DNA of 64,000 nucleotides from Micavibrio sp. UBA7689. Its GTDB lineage: Bacteria > Pseudomonadota > Alphaproteobacteria > Micavibrionales > Micavibrionaceae. Under the pieces are notes generated by a model. The model saw only the letters and a list, made by a program, of their open reading frames with translations, was not told the origin of the DNA and searched no databases. Both the position numbers and the translations under genes were made by a program. Every line of letters starts with the position of its first letter. Within the stretch, counting starts at the first letter, position 1. This document shows positions 17,498 to 26,048 of this stretch, in pieces. The DNA is taken from assembly GCA_002482805.1 (NCBI GenBank), contig DLGR01000045.1:249356-313355 (forward strand), written 5' to 3'.

Positions 17498-17762
17498 TCC
17501 CGAATTTCCCATTCAATGGGTAACGGTGTTCGCGGAAATCGCAGGCGAAGAAGGTGTTTCCTTGAAAGATATTTCCGACCGTACGGGCATCTCAATGTCC
17601 GTGATGTCGCGCACCATCGGTGCATTGTCGAACGCCCGCCGTATGGGTAAACCATATGGTCTTGTCATGGTAAAACATGCACGCGACGACCGCCGTCGCA
17701 AGGAACTGTTCCTTTCGGCCAAAGGCAAGAAGCTGGTCGAAAAACTCGAAAAAGCTATCTAG
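17439..17762 (+). CDS. MarR-type winged-helix transcriptional regulator
   Basis: 107 residues from the ATG at 17439. The winged-helix core is clear: helix-turn-helix GVSLKDISDRTGISMSVMSRTIGALS followed by the wing LVMVKHARDDRRRKELFLSAKGKKLVEKL. It is shorter than most MarR proteins (about 140), lacking part of the N-terminal dimerisation helix. It probably binds DNA as a dimer, and its neighbours at 16929-17497 are the obvious candidates for regulation. A bidirectional terminator follows. Confidence 0.82.
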   Translation: MTNKKLVKLQSILQELISIDPEFPIQWVTVFAEIAGEEGVSLKDISDRTGISMSVMSRTIGALSNARRMGKPYGLVMVKHARDDRRRKELFLSAKGKKLVEKLEKAI

Positions 17763-17779
17763 TTTGAGCATGAATTAAA

Positions 17780-17807
17780 AAGGGCCGGTTGAACCGGCCC
17801 TTTTTTT
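17780..17807. terminator. Bidirectional intrinsic terminator
   Basis: GGGCCGGTT and AACCGGCCC form a 9-bp stem with a one-base loop, flanked by A-rich sequence on the left and seven T on the right. It serves both the MarR gene (+) and metE (-), which converge here. Confidence 0.9.
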
Positions 17808-17808
17808 G

Positions 17809-20106
17809 TTATGCGGCGTTGCTCGCCTTGTGTTTGGATCGCATCTCTTTGGCGGCCTTGACCATGTTCTCGAGAGCCGCTTTCGTTTCCGGCCAGCCGC
17901 GGGTTTTCAAACCGCAATCGGGATTGACCCAGATTAGATCGGCGGGCAGAACCTTCGTGGCTTTTTCGAGCAGATTGACCATCTCTTCCACCGACGGCAC
18001 ACGCGGCGAGTGGATGTCGTAAACGCCGGGTCCGATTTCATTCGGATATTTATAGGTACCGAACGCGCCGAGTAGTTCCATTTGCGATCTGGATGTCTCG
18101 ATGGAAATCACATCCGCATCCAAGGCGCCGATTGATTCGATGATGTCGTTGAAGTCGGCATAGCACATATGGGTGTGGATCTGCGTGGAGTCTTCTACGC
18201 CGCTGGCCGAGATACGAAACGCATCCACAGACCATTTTAGGTACGCATCACGGTCAGCATCGCGCAGTGGCAGGCCTTCACGCAGGGCGGGCTCATCTAT
18301 CTGGATGACCTTGATACCGGCTTTTTCCAGATCAACCACCTCGTCACGGATGGCGAGCGCAATTTGCTTGGCGGTTTTCTCGCGCGGTTGGTCATCGCGT
18401 ACGAAAGACCAGCACAGGATCGTGATCGGGCCTGTCAACATGCCTTTCATTGGGCGTTTTGTCAGGCTTTGTGCGTATTTGCTCCATTCCACCGTCATAG
18501 GGCGGGAACGGGAAATATCGCCGAAGATGATCGGTGGCTTCACGTAGCGTGAGCCGTAAGATTGCACCCATCCATTAGACGAAAAGATGTAGCCGTTCAG
18601 TTGTTCGCCGAAATATTCCACCATGTCGTTGCGCTCGGGTTCGCCGTGGACGAGGACATCGAGATCGGCTTCTTCCTGATAACGCACGACATGTTCGATT
18701 TCCTTCTTCATGGCGGCGAGATAGGCCTTGTCGTCTATTTCGCCTTTTTTGAACGCGGACCGCGCATTGCGGATATCCGGCGTCTGCGGGAAGGAACCGA
18801 TGGTCGTGGTCGGGAACGAAGGTAGTTTCAAATCTGCCTGCTGCACTTTGCGTCGCACGTTGAACGGGTTCTTGCGCTTCGACATGGCCGGTGTAATGGA
18901 CGCCATGCGTCTTTGTACATCATCGTTGTGGATACGCTTGGACGTTTTGCGCGACGCGGCTGCTTTGTCGCTGGCCTGCAAAGCTTCCTTGATCGTCTCG
19001 CGTCCGTGCCAGGCACCTTGGGCGAGCGTGGCGATCTCGGTGAGTTTTTGTTTGGAATAGGCCATCCAGTTTTTGATTTCGGGATCGATTTTCGTTTCGA
19101 CGTCGAGATCAATCGGCGTGTGCAGGAGTGAGCAACTGCCAGAAACACCGAATCCGTCGCCCAGAACCGCTTTGGCTTTTTCGAGTTTGGAAAGCGAGGC
19201 GGAAAGATCGTTTTTCCAGACATTGCGTCCGTCCACGATACCGAACACAGGGAAAATGCCCGTTTCTTTGGCTTTCTTGATGCATGCATCCAGTTGATCG
19301 GGTGCTCGGACAATATCCACGCCGATGGCTTGCACGGGCAGCGAGAAGGCGAGATCGAGATTGTCGCGCAATCCTTCAAAATAAGTCGGGACGAAAATAT
19401 TGATTTTCGGCACGGCGTCTTTCAATTGCTTGTAGGCATCTTTGTAAGCCTGCACATATTCGGGTTCAAGATCGAGCGCGAGGCACGGTTCGTCCAACTG
19501 GATCCAGTCAATGCCCATGGCCAGCAACTTGTTGCAGATTTCGGCATAAACCGTAACGAGGTTCGGGATCAGCGTGCAACGGCAGGCGCCAAAATCATCG
19601 GCTTTCTTAGCGAGCATCAGGAACGATACAGGACCGATCAAAACAGGGCAGGGTTTGAAACCTGCATCCATAGCTTCTTTCGTTTCGGTAAAAATTTTGT
19701 CGGTCGAAAGTTTGAATGTCTGGCCCTTTTTGAGTTCAGGTACGATGTAGTGATAATTCGTGTCGAACCATTTGGTCATTTCCATCGCGATCACGTCGCG
19801 GCCATTCTTTTGGTTGCCGCGCGCCATGGAGAAATAAAGATCGGGATCGTTCAGATCGTAGCGCTCGGGAATGCAGCCGAACAGGCAGGCCGCATCAAGG
19901 ATATGATCGTAAAAGGAAAAATCATTGGTGGGAACAAAGCTTATACCCGCTTCCGTTTGCATCTTCCAGTGGCGAAGGCGCAGTTCTTTTCCTGCGGCTA
20001 TCAGGGCTTCGTGCGGCATTTCACCTTTCCAATAGCTCTCGAGCGCCTTTTTCAATTCGCGTTTTAGGCCGATGCGGGGAAAGCCCAGATTGAGTGCGAG
20101 AACCAT
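17809..20106 (-). CDS. metE: Cobalamin-independent methionine synthase
   Basis: 765 residues from the ATG at 20106 (family start [13 protein letters not shown]); the frame extends upstream into the preceding gene. It transfers a methyl group from 5-methyltetrahydrofolate (tri-glutamate) to homocysteine. Two related halves: residues 1-~370, and ~430-765 with the zinc ligands in THMCYADF and [12 protein letters not shown]. The homocysteine-binding [11 protein letters not shown] and [10 protein letters not shown] are present. It lies 55 bases after the cystathionine gene, downstream of the SAM riboswitch, and supplies methionine alongside metF. Confidence 0.96.
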   Translation of the reverse strand: MVLALNLGFPRIGLKRELKKALESYWKGEMPHEALIAAGKELRLRHWKMQTEAGISFVPTNDFSFYDHILDAACLFGCIPERYDLNDPDLYFSMARGNQKNGRDVIAMEMTKWFDTNYHYIVPELKKGQTFKLSTDKIFTETKEAMDAGFKPCPVLIGPVSFLMLAKKADDFGACRCTLIPNLVTVYAEICNKLLAMGIDWIQLDEPCLALDLEPEYVQAYKDAYKQLKDAVPKINIFVPTYFEGLRDNLDLAFSLPVQAIGVDIVRAPDQLDACIKKAKETGIFPVFGIVDGRNVWKNDLSASLSKLEKAKAVLGDGFGVSGSCSLLHTPIDLDVETKIDPEIKNWMAYSKQKLTEIATLAQGAWHGRETIKEALQASDKAAASRKTSKRIHNDDVQRRMASITPAMSKRKNPFNVRRKVQQADLKLPSFPTTTIGSFPQTPDIRNARSAFKKGEIDDKAYLAAMKKEIEHVVRYQEEADLDVLVHGEPERNDMVEYFGEQLNGYIFSSNGWVQSYGSRYVKPPIIFGDISRSRPMTVEWSKYAQSLTKRPMKGMLTGPITILCWSFVRDDQPREKTAKQIALAIRDEVVDLEKAGIKVIQIDEPALREGLPLRDADRDAYLKWSVDAFRISASGVEDSTQIHTHMCYADFNDIIESIGALDADVISIETSRSQMELLGAFGTYKYPNEIGPGVYDIHSPRVPSVEEMVNLLEKATKVLPADLIWVNPDCGLKTRGWPETKAALENMVKAAKEMRSKHKASNAA

Positions 20107-20161
20107 AATTTTTCCTTTCAAATATAAAGTGACATCAGAATGCGGCGCGGGGCTTGGCCTG

Positions 20162-21334
20162 TCAAGCCGCGCGGGCCCCGGCATTTCCGAATTTCAGGGC
20201 GGTATCCAGATCGTTTATCAGGTCTTGCGGTGATTCTAGCCCGATAGATAAGCGCAACATGCTTTGCGTTATGCCGGCCTTGATCTGCGCTTCGCTATCC
20301 ATAGCTGCATGGGTCATAGTGGAGGGATGCGCCACGAGACTTTCATATCCGCCAAGCGATTCTGCAAAGCTAAAAAGTTCGAGATTACGGGTAAAGGATT
20401 TCACCTCGTCCAAACCGCCCTTGAGTTCGATGGAAAGCATCGCGCCGAAACCTTTTTGCTGGGCTTTGGCTATTTCGTGGCCCGGATGGGTTACAAGGCC
20501 GGGATAATGCACCTTGTCCACGGACGGGTGCTTGGCGAGGAATTCCGCTATCTCTCCCGCGCTGTTATTTTGCTGGCGTACGCGCAAATCCAGTGTACGG
20601 ATGCCGCGTAGCGTGAGAAAGCTATCGAACGGCGCACCTGTCGTTCCTGTACAATTCGCCCACCAGACAAATTTTTCATGCAATTCCTGCGTTTTCGATA
20701 TCACAGCGCCGCCGATAATATCGCCGTGCCCGTTGATATATTTTGTGGTCGAATGAATTACGATATCCGCGCCAAGATCGAACGGTTTTTGCAAGATAGG
20801 AGACAAGAACGTGTTGTCCACGGCCACCAGAGCACCTACACGTTGGGCGATTTTTCTGACCGCCTCTATATCGGTAATGCGAAGCAGAGGATTGCTCGGC
20901 GTTTCGATCAAAACCAGTTTCGGTTTACACGCGAACAGCGCAGGTAAATCTTTGGTTTTGGTAAGGTCGGCGTACAAAACCTTAAAATGGCCGCGTGTGC
21001 TGCGCGCATTGAGCAAACGATACGTGCCCCCGTAACAATCATGCGGCGCGATCACGAGATCGTCGGGAAGTAATTGTCCAAACACAAGATCAAGAGCAGC
21101 CATGCCGGAAGATGTGATGACAGCGTTGTAACCACCTTCGAGCGCCGCTATGGCCGCGCCCAATTCATCGCGCGTCGGGTTGCCGCTACGTGAATAATCA
21201 TAAGGTCGTTTTTTGCCGAACCCCTCGAAGGAAAAATTGGTCGATAAATAAAGCGGCGGAGTTACTGAACCATGGGTAGGATCCTTGTCCACGCCCGCTC
21301 TTGCTGTCTTTGTTGCGTTTTGCCATTCCGTCAT
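20162..21334 (-). CDS. Cystathionine gamma-synthase / trans-sulfuration PLP enzyme
   Basis: 390 residues from the ATG at 21334. A Cys/Met-metabolism PLP enzyme: SRSGNPTRDELGAAIAALEGG near the N-terminus, and the PLP lysine in DIVIHSTTKYINGHGD. As first gene of a methionine operon it most likely makes cystathionine (MetB) or homocysteine directly from an acylhomoserine; MetB, MetC and MetZ-type members cannot be separated with certainty from the sequence alone. A SAM-I riboswitch and terminator lie directly upstream, and metE follows. Confidence 0.9.
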   Translation of the reverse strand: MTEWQNATKTARAGVDKDPTHGSVTPPLYLSTNFSFEGFGKKRPYDYSRSGNPTRDELGAAIAALEGGYNAVITSSGMAALDLVFGQLLPDDLVIAPHDCYGGTYRLLNARSTRGHFKVLYADLTKTKDLPALFACKPKLVLIETPSNPLLRITDIEAVRKIAQRVGALVAVDNTFLSPILQKPFDLGADIVIHSTTKYINGHGDIIGGAVISKTQELHEKFVWWANCTGTTGAPFDSFLTLRGIRTLDLRVRQQNNSAGEIAEFLAKHPSVDKVHYPGLVTHPGHEIAKAQQKGFGAMLSIELKGGLDEVKSFTRNLELFSFAESLGGYESLVAHPSTMTHAAMDSEAQIKAGITQSMLRLSIGLESPQDLINDLDTALKFGNAGARAA

Positions 21335-21353
21335 ATTCGCCTCCTTCAAGCCA

Positions 21354-21386
21354 TAAAAAAACCGCATCGCAGGGGCGATCCGGTTG
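21354..21386 (-). terminator. Riboswitch-controlled intrinsic terminator
   Basis: On the minus strand AACCGGATCGC pairs with GCGATGCGGTT (one internal mismatch) around CCCT, followed by seven T. It sits 20 bases before the cystathionine-enzyme start. The 5' arm can instead pair with the aptamer's 3' side (CCGG and GATGA against TTATC and CCGG), forming an antiterminator. Confidence 0.9.
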
Positions 21387-21412
21387 ATAAAAATGCCTGA
21401 AGTCAGTGCCTT

Positions 21413-21508
21413 TTCATCTTCCGGCTTTCGCCGCAGGATTTAGCACCTTGTAATCTTACAGGTTGCTTCAGCGTCTTCGGGCCTGTCCCTCGGCTGATCT
21501 GGATGATG
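21413..21508 (-). ncRNA. SAM-I (S-box) riboswitch aptamer
   Basis: Reading the minus strand, the conserved SAM-I elements appear in order: CCGAGGGACAGGCCCGA (P2 with its kink-turn region), GAAGC-AACCTG, CAAGGTGCTAAATCC (P3 and the J3/4 core), a P4 stem CGGCGAAAGCCG with a GNRA loop, and the closing P1 strand GATGA pairing with TCATC. SAM binding stabilises P1 and releases the downstream terminator, switching off the methionine operon. This class is best known in Firmicutes, so its presence here is notable. Confidence 0.9.
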
Positions 21509-21510
21509 GG

Positions 21511-21542
21511 ATTATAAAAACAGAAGATGTTGCGCTTGTCAA
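21511..21542 (-). promoter_or_regulatory. Candidate promoter for the SAM-riboswitch leader
   Basis: A perfect TATAAT (complement of 21511-21516) lies just upstream of the aptamer, and a perfect TTGACA (complement of 21537-21542) is 20 bases further, longer than the ideal 17. The TTGACA touches the metF stop codon. Confidence 0.5.
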
Positions 21543-21544
21543 AA

Positions 21545-22369
21545 TTATTTTAAGGCGCCCGTGAGCATATCGGCCTTGTTCAGCGTATAGAAATGCAAAT
21601 GTCTGGCGCCGAGGCGGGACAAATCTTCGATCTGCCAGCGCAATATATCGGCGGCAATGGAAGGATGCGAGGCTTCATCCTGCCCTTCGAATTTCGCGCG
21701 GATTGCTTCGGGAATGCAGGCACCGCAACGGTTTGCGAATTTGATCATGTTTTCGTAATTGCCGATCGGAAGAACACCCGGAATAACGGGGGTGTTGATG
21801 CCGGTATTTTCGACATTCTTCAAAAACTCCGCATAGCGTTTATGATCGAAAAAGAACTGGGTGATGGCACGGTCCGCCCCCGCCATGCATTTCTTTTTCA
21901 ATGCCAGCAAATCGGCAGCCGCATCAGGCGCATCGGGATGTTTATCAGGATAGGCGCCGACAGAGATTTCAAAAGGTTTATGCGCCTTGATGCCTTCGAT
22001 GAAATCGGACGTGTATTGGTAGTAATCCAGATCGGGATCCAGCGGCCATTGAAGATCGGAGGGCATGTCTCCGCGTAGCGCCACGATATGGCGAACACCC
22101 ATGTCCCAAAGTTTATCAAGATAAGCCCGCAATTCGGTCTTGGTAATTTCGATGAAGGTGAGATGGCAGGCAAGAGGCACATCTGTAACAGAGCGGATCG
22201 CCTGCAATGTTTTGAGCGTGCCATCGCGGGTAGAGCCGCCCGCGCCGAATGTCACGGTCATAAATTCAGGGCCAAGGGCTGCAAGCTTTTTCACAGTTTC
22301 GAGCAGCGAAGCTTCGCCCTGCGGCGTTTTCGGCGGAAAGAATTCAAATGAGAAGGTCGGTTTTGTCAT
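21545..22369 (-). CDS. metF: Methylenetetrahydrofolate reductase
   Basis: 274 residues from the ATG at 22369 (a TTG three codons earlier is less likely). It reduces 5,10-methylene-THF to 5-methyl-THF with an FAD cofactor, giving the methyl donor for MetE. Motifs: N-terminal FSFEFFPPKTPQGE, TVTFGAGGSTRDGT, HIVALRGDMP, and AITQFFFDHKRYAEF. It lies upstream of the riboswitch on the same strand but is not controlled by it directly, since the leader starts after its stop. Confidence 0.95.
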   Translation of the reverse strand: MTKPTFSFEFFPPKTPQGEASLLETVKKLAALGPEFMTVTFGAGGSTRDGTLKTLQAIRSVTDVPLACHLTFIEITKTELRAYLDKLWDMGVRHIVALRGDMPSDLQWPLDPDLDYYQYTSDFIEGIKAHKPFEISVGAYPDKHPDAPDAAADLLALKKKCMAGADRAITQFFFDHKRYAEFLKNVENTGINTPVIPGVLPIGNYENMIKFANRCGACIPEAIRAKFEGQDEASHPSIAADILRWQIEDLSRLGARHLHFYTLNKADMLTGALK

Positions 22370-22398
22370 CGCCGCCAACTATAGCACAGTAAAAATTC

Positions 22399-23538
22399 TT
22401 ATGCGATATCGAATGGGGCCCCGTTCATGCCCAACAGTTTTTCGGAACGTCTGTAAACATTCGGATGCGTTTTGCCGATATCCGCGATACGCTCAAAAAC
22501 TTTGGTGATCATATTGTCTTCGCGCATTTTTTGCGGTTTGTAATCCAGATTGTCACGTTTGTAATGGTCCATAATTCTATGCAGGCCGTCACTCAATGCC
22601 CCGGGATCACCCGTCAATTCCGCGGCAATGCGATCCGCTTGAAATTCCTTGCGGCGCGAATAATGTTTGCCGGAAAGGCTTAAAGCTTTCGTGGTGAAAT
22701 AATTGAGCCCTTGCGCCAGAAGCATGTCGGGCGCTCCGAATGCCACGGACAATCCGGCAATCGCCAGATTTCTAACAACGGATTTTGTATTTTTAAGAAA
22801 TTCTTTTTCTTGCGGGATTTCTTCGTCTAACCCCATGCCGATTTTGACAAGACCTCCCGCGATTCCGCCTATCACGTTCGCCGCATAAAAAAGCCCGAAG
22901 TTTTTCCAGCTGCTGAATGTGGTAACAACCGCGTTCAATCCCGTAAGAAGAATGGCGGGCGTGGAAAGATAGCTTAGAAAATCCCGTTTTACATGATGGC
23001 CCGCGGCAATATGCCCGACTTCGTGCGCCACAACGCCGCGCAATTCGCGTTCATCCAGTTCGCGCGCGATGGGCCCGTTGACGACCACGCTCCCGTGCTC
23101 TTCATGCTTGAACGCAAAGGCGTTGGCTTTTTTGTTATATTCCTCGCGCAGCATGTTGCGGAATATGCCTGTTAGGCCTTTGTCTCCGTACACTGGGTGG
23201 GTTTTGTTCGCGAAAAGGGATTGCGGTGTCTGGTCCAGATCGAGACGCCGCGTAAATTCCTCAACCCATCCTTCTATCTTGCGGGCGAGGGGGTGTTTTC
23301 TTGGATTTCCGTTGAGGTCCGTTTCGGATCTTTCTTCGGAAATCGCCTTGTGCATGGCGCGGCTGATCATAGGACCCAGGCCAAACTTGATGCCCAATGT
23401 TCCCGCAATCGCCAAACCGGTGAGAATAGGTGGAAAACCCAGCGCAAAAAATGCGCCGGCTGCTATGCCGCCCGTTACACCGATATGAAGAAGAAAATCC
23501 CAATGGTCCTTAAGGGTATTAGCCCTAAGACGCTTCAT
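22399..23538 (-). CDS. Membrane-bound M48 zinc metalloprotease, HtpX-like
   Basis: 379 residues. N-terminal membrane segments (residues ~15-50: LLHIGVTGGIAAGAFFALGF, ILTGLAIAGTLGIKF) lead to the protease core with VVAHEVGHIAAGHHVKRD (HEXXH) and a later metal-ligand region RKEFQADRIAAEL. Further hydrophobic spans lie around residues 200-240. HtpX-like proteases degrade damaged membrane proteins. The layout differs from E. coli HtpX, so the exact subfamily is uncertain. Single gene, divergent from guaA. Confidence 0.82.
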   Translation of the reverse strand: MKRLRANTLKDHWDFLLHIGVTGGIAAGAFFALGFPPILTGLAIAGTLGIKFGLGPMISRAMHKAISEERSETDLNGNPRKHPLARKIEGWVEEFTRRLDLDQTPQSLFANKTHPVYGDKGLTGIFRNMLREEYNKKANAFAFKHEEHGSVVVNGPIARELDERELRGVVAHEVGHIAAGHHVKRDFLSYLSTPAILLTGLNAVVTTFSSWKNFGLFYAANVIGGIAGGLVKIGMGLDEEIPQEKEFLKNTKSVVRNLAIAGLSVAFGAPDMLLAQGLNYFTTKALSLSGKHYSRRKEFQADRIAAELTGDPGALSDGLHRIMDHYKRDNLDYKPQKMREDNMITKVFERIADIGKTHPNVYRRSEKLLGMNGAPFDIA

Positions 23539-23690
23539 TTACTCTCCCTGTGGTCGACTTTTTATTTTTTTGTAAGTCTTGAGACGACCATACCCCCGAA
23601 TCACGAAAAATTCAACAAAATCTATAAAAACACGACCTCCATCTGCGTCTTAAAGCTTGATCTGACAATACTTTTTGGCTAAAAATAGTC

Positions 23691-25283
23691 ATGACAAGCA
23701 CAGCCACAAAATCCTCCGTACATTCTCTCCCTCAACATGATCGTATTCTGATCCTTGATTTCGGATCACAGGTCACGCAGCTCATTGCAAGGCGTCTTCG
23801 TGAAAGCGGGGTTTATTGCGAAATCTGGCCGTTCAATCAGGCCGAAGAAGCGCGGGTAAAAGCGTTCAATCCCAAAGGGATTATTTTTTCAGGCTCTCCG
23901 TGCAGTGCTTATTCCACTGACGCACCGCTTCCGCCCACCTATATATATGATCTGGCTTTGCCCATCTTCGGCATCTGTTACGGGCAGCAAGTGATGATGC
24001 ATCAACTGGGCGGCAAGGTCGAAGGCGGCGGAGATCGCGAGTTCGGGCGCGCCTATATCGATGTGACGGAGAAAAGCGCGATCACAGAAGGTGTGTGGTC
24101 GCAAGGCGCACATGAACAGGTGTGGATGAGCCACGGCGACCGCGTGACCAAACTCGCTCCCGGTTTCAAAGTCATCGCAAAATCCGAAGGCGCCCCCTAT
24201 GCGATCGTATCCAACGAAGATCGCCGTTTCTGGGCCACGCAGTTCCACCCCGAAGTCATGCACACGCCCCATGGCGCCCAGCTGCTCAAAAACTTCACGC
24301 ATAATATCTGTGGCTGTAAAGGTGATTGGACCATGGCGGCTTTTCGCGAAGAGCAGATTGCCAAAATCCGAGCGCAGGTCGGTAAAGCCAGAGTTATCTG
24401 CGGCCTTTCGGGCGGGGTTGATTCATCAGTTACGGCCGTACTTCTGCACGAAGCCATCGGTGATCAACTGACCTGTATCTATGTCGATACGGGCATGATG
24501 CGTGCGGGTGAATCCGAACAGGTCGTAAAAATGTTCAGGGACCATTACAACATTCCGCTCATACACAAGGACTCTTCGGAATTGTTCTTGAACGCGCTGG
24601 CGGGTGTGAGCGACCCTGAAACCAAACGCAAGACCATAGGCAAACTCTTTATCGATGTGTTTGATGCTACGTCCAAGGAAGTGGGTGGCGCGGAATTCCT
24701 CGCGCAAGGCACATTATACCCCGATGTCATCGAATCTGTTTCCGTCACAGGCGGTCCTTCGCAGACTATCAAATCCCACCACAATGTCGGCGGCTTGCCT
24801 GATTATATGAAATTGAAGCTCGTCGAACCGATGCGCGAGCTTTTCAAAGATGAAGTGCGTGCGCTGGGCCGTGAGCTGGGCATGCCGGAAGACTTCATCA
24901 AACGCCACCCGTTCCCGGGTCCGGGCCTTGCCATCCGCATTCCCGGTGAAATCACGCGCGAGAAACTCGAGATACTTCGCAAGGCTGATACGGTCTACTT
25001 GGAAGAAATCCGCAATGCAGGACTGTATGATGCCATCTGGCAGGCCTTTGCCGTATTGCTCCCCGTCAAAACTGTGGGCGTTATGGGGGATGAGCGCACT
25101 TATGATCATGTATGCGCCATCCGCGCCGTCACCTCGACCGACGGCATGACCGCGGACTACTATCCGTTCCCGCATGATTTCCTTGGCCGCGTTGCAACAC
25201 GCATCATCAACGAAGTCCGCGGTATCAACCGCGTTGTCTATGACATTACATCCAAGCCGCCCGGCACAATCGAGTGGGAATGA
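23691..25283 (+). CDS. guaA: GMP synthase (glutamine-hydrolysing)
   Basis: 530 residues. It aminates XMP to GMP, the last step after GuaB. The class I glutaminase domain (residues ~20-215) has the nucleophile in [16 protein letters not shown] and the His/Glu of WATQFHPEV. The ATP-pyrophosphatase domain starts with the PP-loop [13 protein letters not shown]. The C-terminal dimerisation domain contains [12 protein letters not shown] and ends [11 protein letters not shown]. The ATG start leaves a short, non-conserved N-terminal extension before [12 protein letters not shown]. Confidence 0.97.
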   Translation: MTSTATKSSVHSLPQHDRILILDFGSQVTQLIARRLRESGVYCEIWPFNQAEEARVKAFNPKGIIFSGSPCSAYSTDAPLPPTYIYDLALPIFGICYGQQVMMHQLGGKVEGGGDREFGRAYIDVTEKSAITEGVWSQGAHEQVWMSHGDRVTKLAPGFKVIAKSEGAPYAIVSNEDRRFWATQFHPEVMHTPHGAQLLKNFTHNICGCKGDWTMAAFREEQIAKIRAQVGKARVICGLSGGVDSSVTAVLLHEAIGDQLTCIYVDTGMMRAGESEQVVKMFRDHYNIPLIHKDSSELFLNALAGVSDPETKRKTIGKLFIDVFDATSKEVGGAEFLAQGTLYPDVIESVSVTGGPSQTIKSHHNVGGLPDYMKLKLVEPMRELFKDEVRALGRELGMPEDFIKRHPFPGPGLAIRIPGEITREKLEILRKADTVYLEEIRNAGLYDAIWQAFAVLLPVKTVGVMGDERTYDHVCAIRAVTSTDGMTADYYPFPHDFLGRVATRIINEVRGINRVVYDITSKPPGTIEWE

Positions 25284-25288
25284 TGTAA

Positions 25289-25474
25289 GTGACGTTGGCA
25301 ATGAAAGCGCATTGCGAGAAGTGCGAAATTCCTACGAAACCCACGGATACTGCGGCTTTCATCTGTTCTTACGAGTGCACATTTTGTGAATCTTGCGCGC
25401 GCGAAATGAATTACATCTGCCCGAATTGTCAGGGCGAACTCTTGCGCAGGCCTGTGCGCAAAAAATCTACATAA
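25289..25474 (+). CDS. DUF1272 small zinc-binding protein
   Basis: 61 residues from a GTG at 25289; an ATG at 25301 (MKAHCEKCEIP) is an equally good start. Six or more cysteines in CXXC pairs (CEKC, CTFCESC, CPNC) match DUF1272, whose members share the order C-X2-C, C-T-F-C-X2-C and CPNCQGELLRRP. It probably binds zinc; its function is unknown. It begins within 6 bases of the guaA stop, so it may be read through from guaA. Confidence 0.8.
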   Translation: MTLAMKAHCEKCEIPTKPTDTAAFICSYECTFCESCAREMNYICPNCQGELLRRPVRKKST

Positions 25475-25597
25475 TAGAGTCATCATGGATGTGGCTTCTG
25501 AGTCACACCTGTGGGTTTTTCGGGCGCTACCATAGAAATCGTTTTTTTTATATTGAAAATGGAGTACACTGATTCGCGTGTAACTACTTCTTAACCT

Positions 25598-25618
25598 TTT
25601 CCTGAGAAGTTCAGGAAA
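25598..25618 (+). promoter_or_regulatory. Inverted repeat before the histone-like gene
   Basis: TTTCCTGA (25598-25605) and TCAGGAAA (25611-25618) form a perfect 8-bp inverted repeat with a 5-base spacer, about 30 bases before the ATG at 25647. It could be an operator or a leader hairpin. Confidence 0.4.
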
Positions 25619-25646
25619 CCATTCAATATTGAAGGAGATGGAGACT

Positions 25647-25844
25647 ATGGCTACGAAAAAGAAACCTGCCAAGAAAATGGCAACTTCCGTTGTGAAGAAA
25701 ACTGCTAAGAAAAAAACAGCTGCTAAGAAAAAGCCAGCTGCCAAAAAGAAAAAAACGGTAAAAAAAGCCGTTAAAAAAGTTGTTAAAAAAGCCGCCAAGA
25801 AAAAACCGGCCGCTAAGAAAAAAACAGCTAAGAAAAAAAGATAA
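25647..25844 (+). CDS. Histone H1-like lysine/alanine-rich protein
   Basis: 65 residues from the ATG at 25647, behind GGAGATGGAG. Nearly the whole protein is K, A, P, T and V in repeats of the type KKPAAKKK / KKTAAKKK, like the C-terminal tail of histone H1 and of bacterial H1-like proteins (HctB, AlgP, BpH1). Such proteins bind and condense DNA non-specifically. There is no globular domain. Single gene with its own leader repeat and terminator. Confidence 0.82.
   Translation: MATKKKPAKKMATSVVKKTAKKKTAAKKKPAAKKKKTVKKAVKKVVKKAAKKKPAAKKKTAKKKR
25680..25843 (+). repeat. Low-complexity AAG-rich coding repeat
   Basis: Imperfect tandem copies of GCTAAGAAAAAA and GCCAAAAAGAAA units encode the KK(P/T)AAKK motifs of the histone-like protein. 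Such repeats can change copy number by slippage. Confidence 0.6.
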
Positions 25845-25873
25845 GCTTCGCTAATTAGCGAGCTATTTTTGCT
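25844..25873 (+). terminator. Probable intrinsic terminator
   Basis: AGCT and CGCTA pair with TAGCG and AGCT (one bulged T), followed by ATTTTTGCTTTTT. It follows the histone-like stop codon directly. Confidence 0.6.
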
Positions 25874-26048
25874 TTTTAACATCCGCGTCAGGGTCTTCCC
25901 GGCGCGGATGTTGCTTTTGGGGCTGGTTTTTGCGGCTTGTCTGTCATATTATGACCATAGTTGACCGCCATTAGTATTTCGCAGGCGGCTACACCTTCCT
26001 CTTCGGCGTATTCCGCCTCTCGTTTCAAAGTTTAAAGGTTAAATTGTT

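Noticed and set aside
19294..20067. 257-aa open frame on the + strand
   Set aside because: Lies entirely opposite metE, which has complete family motifs; the frame is a codon-composition shadow with no ribosome site.
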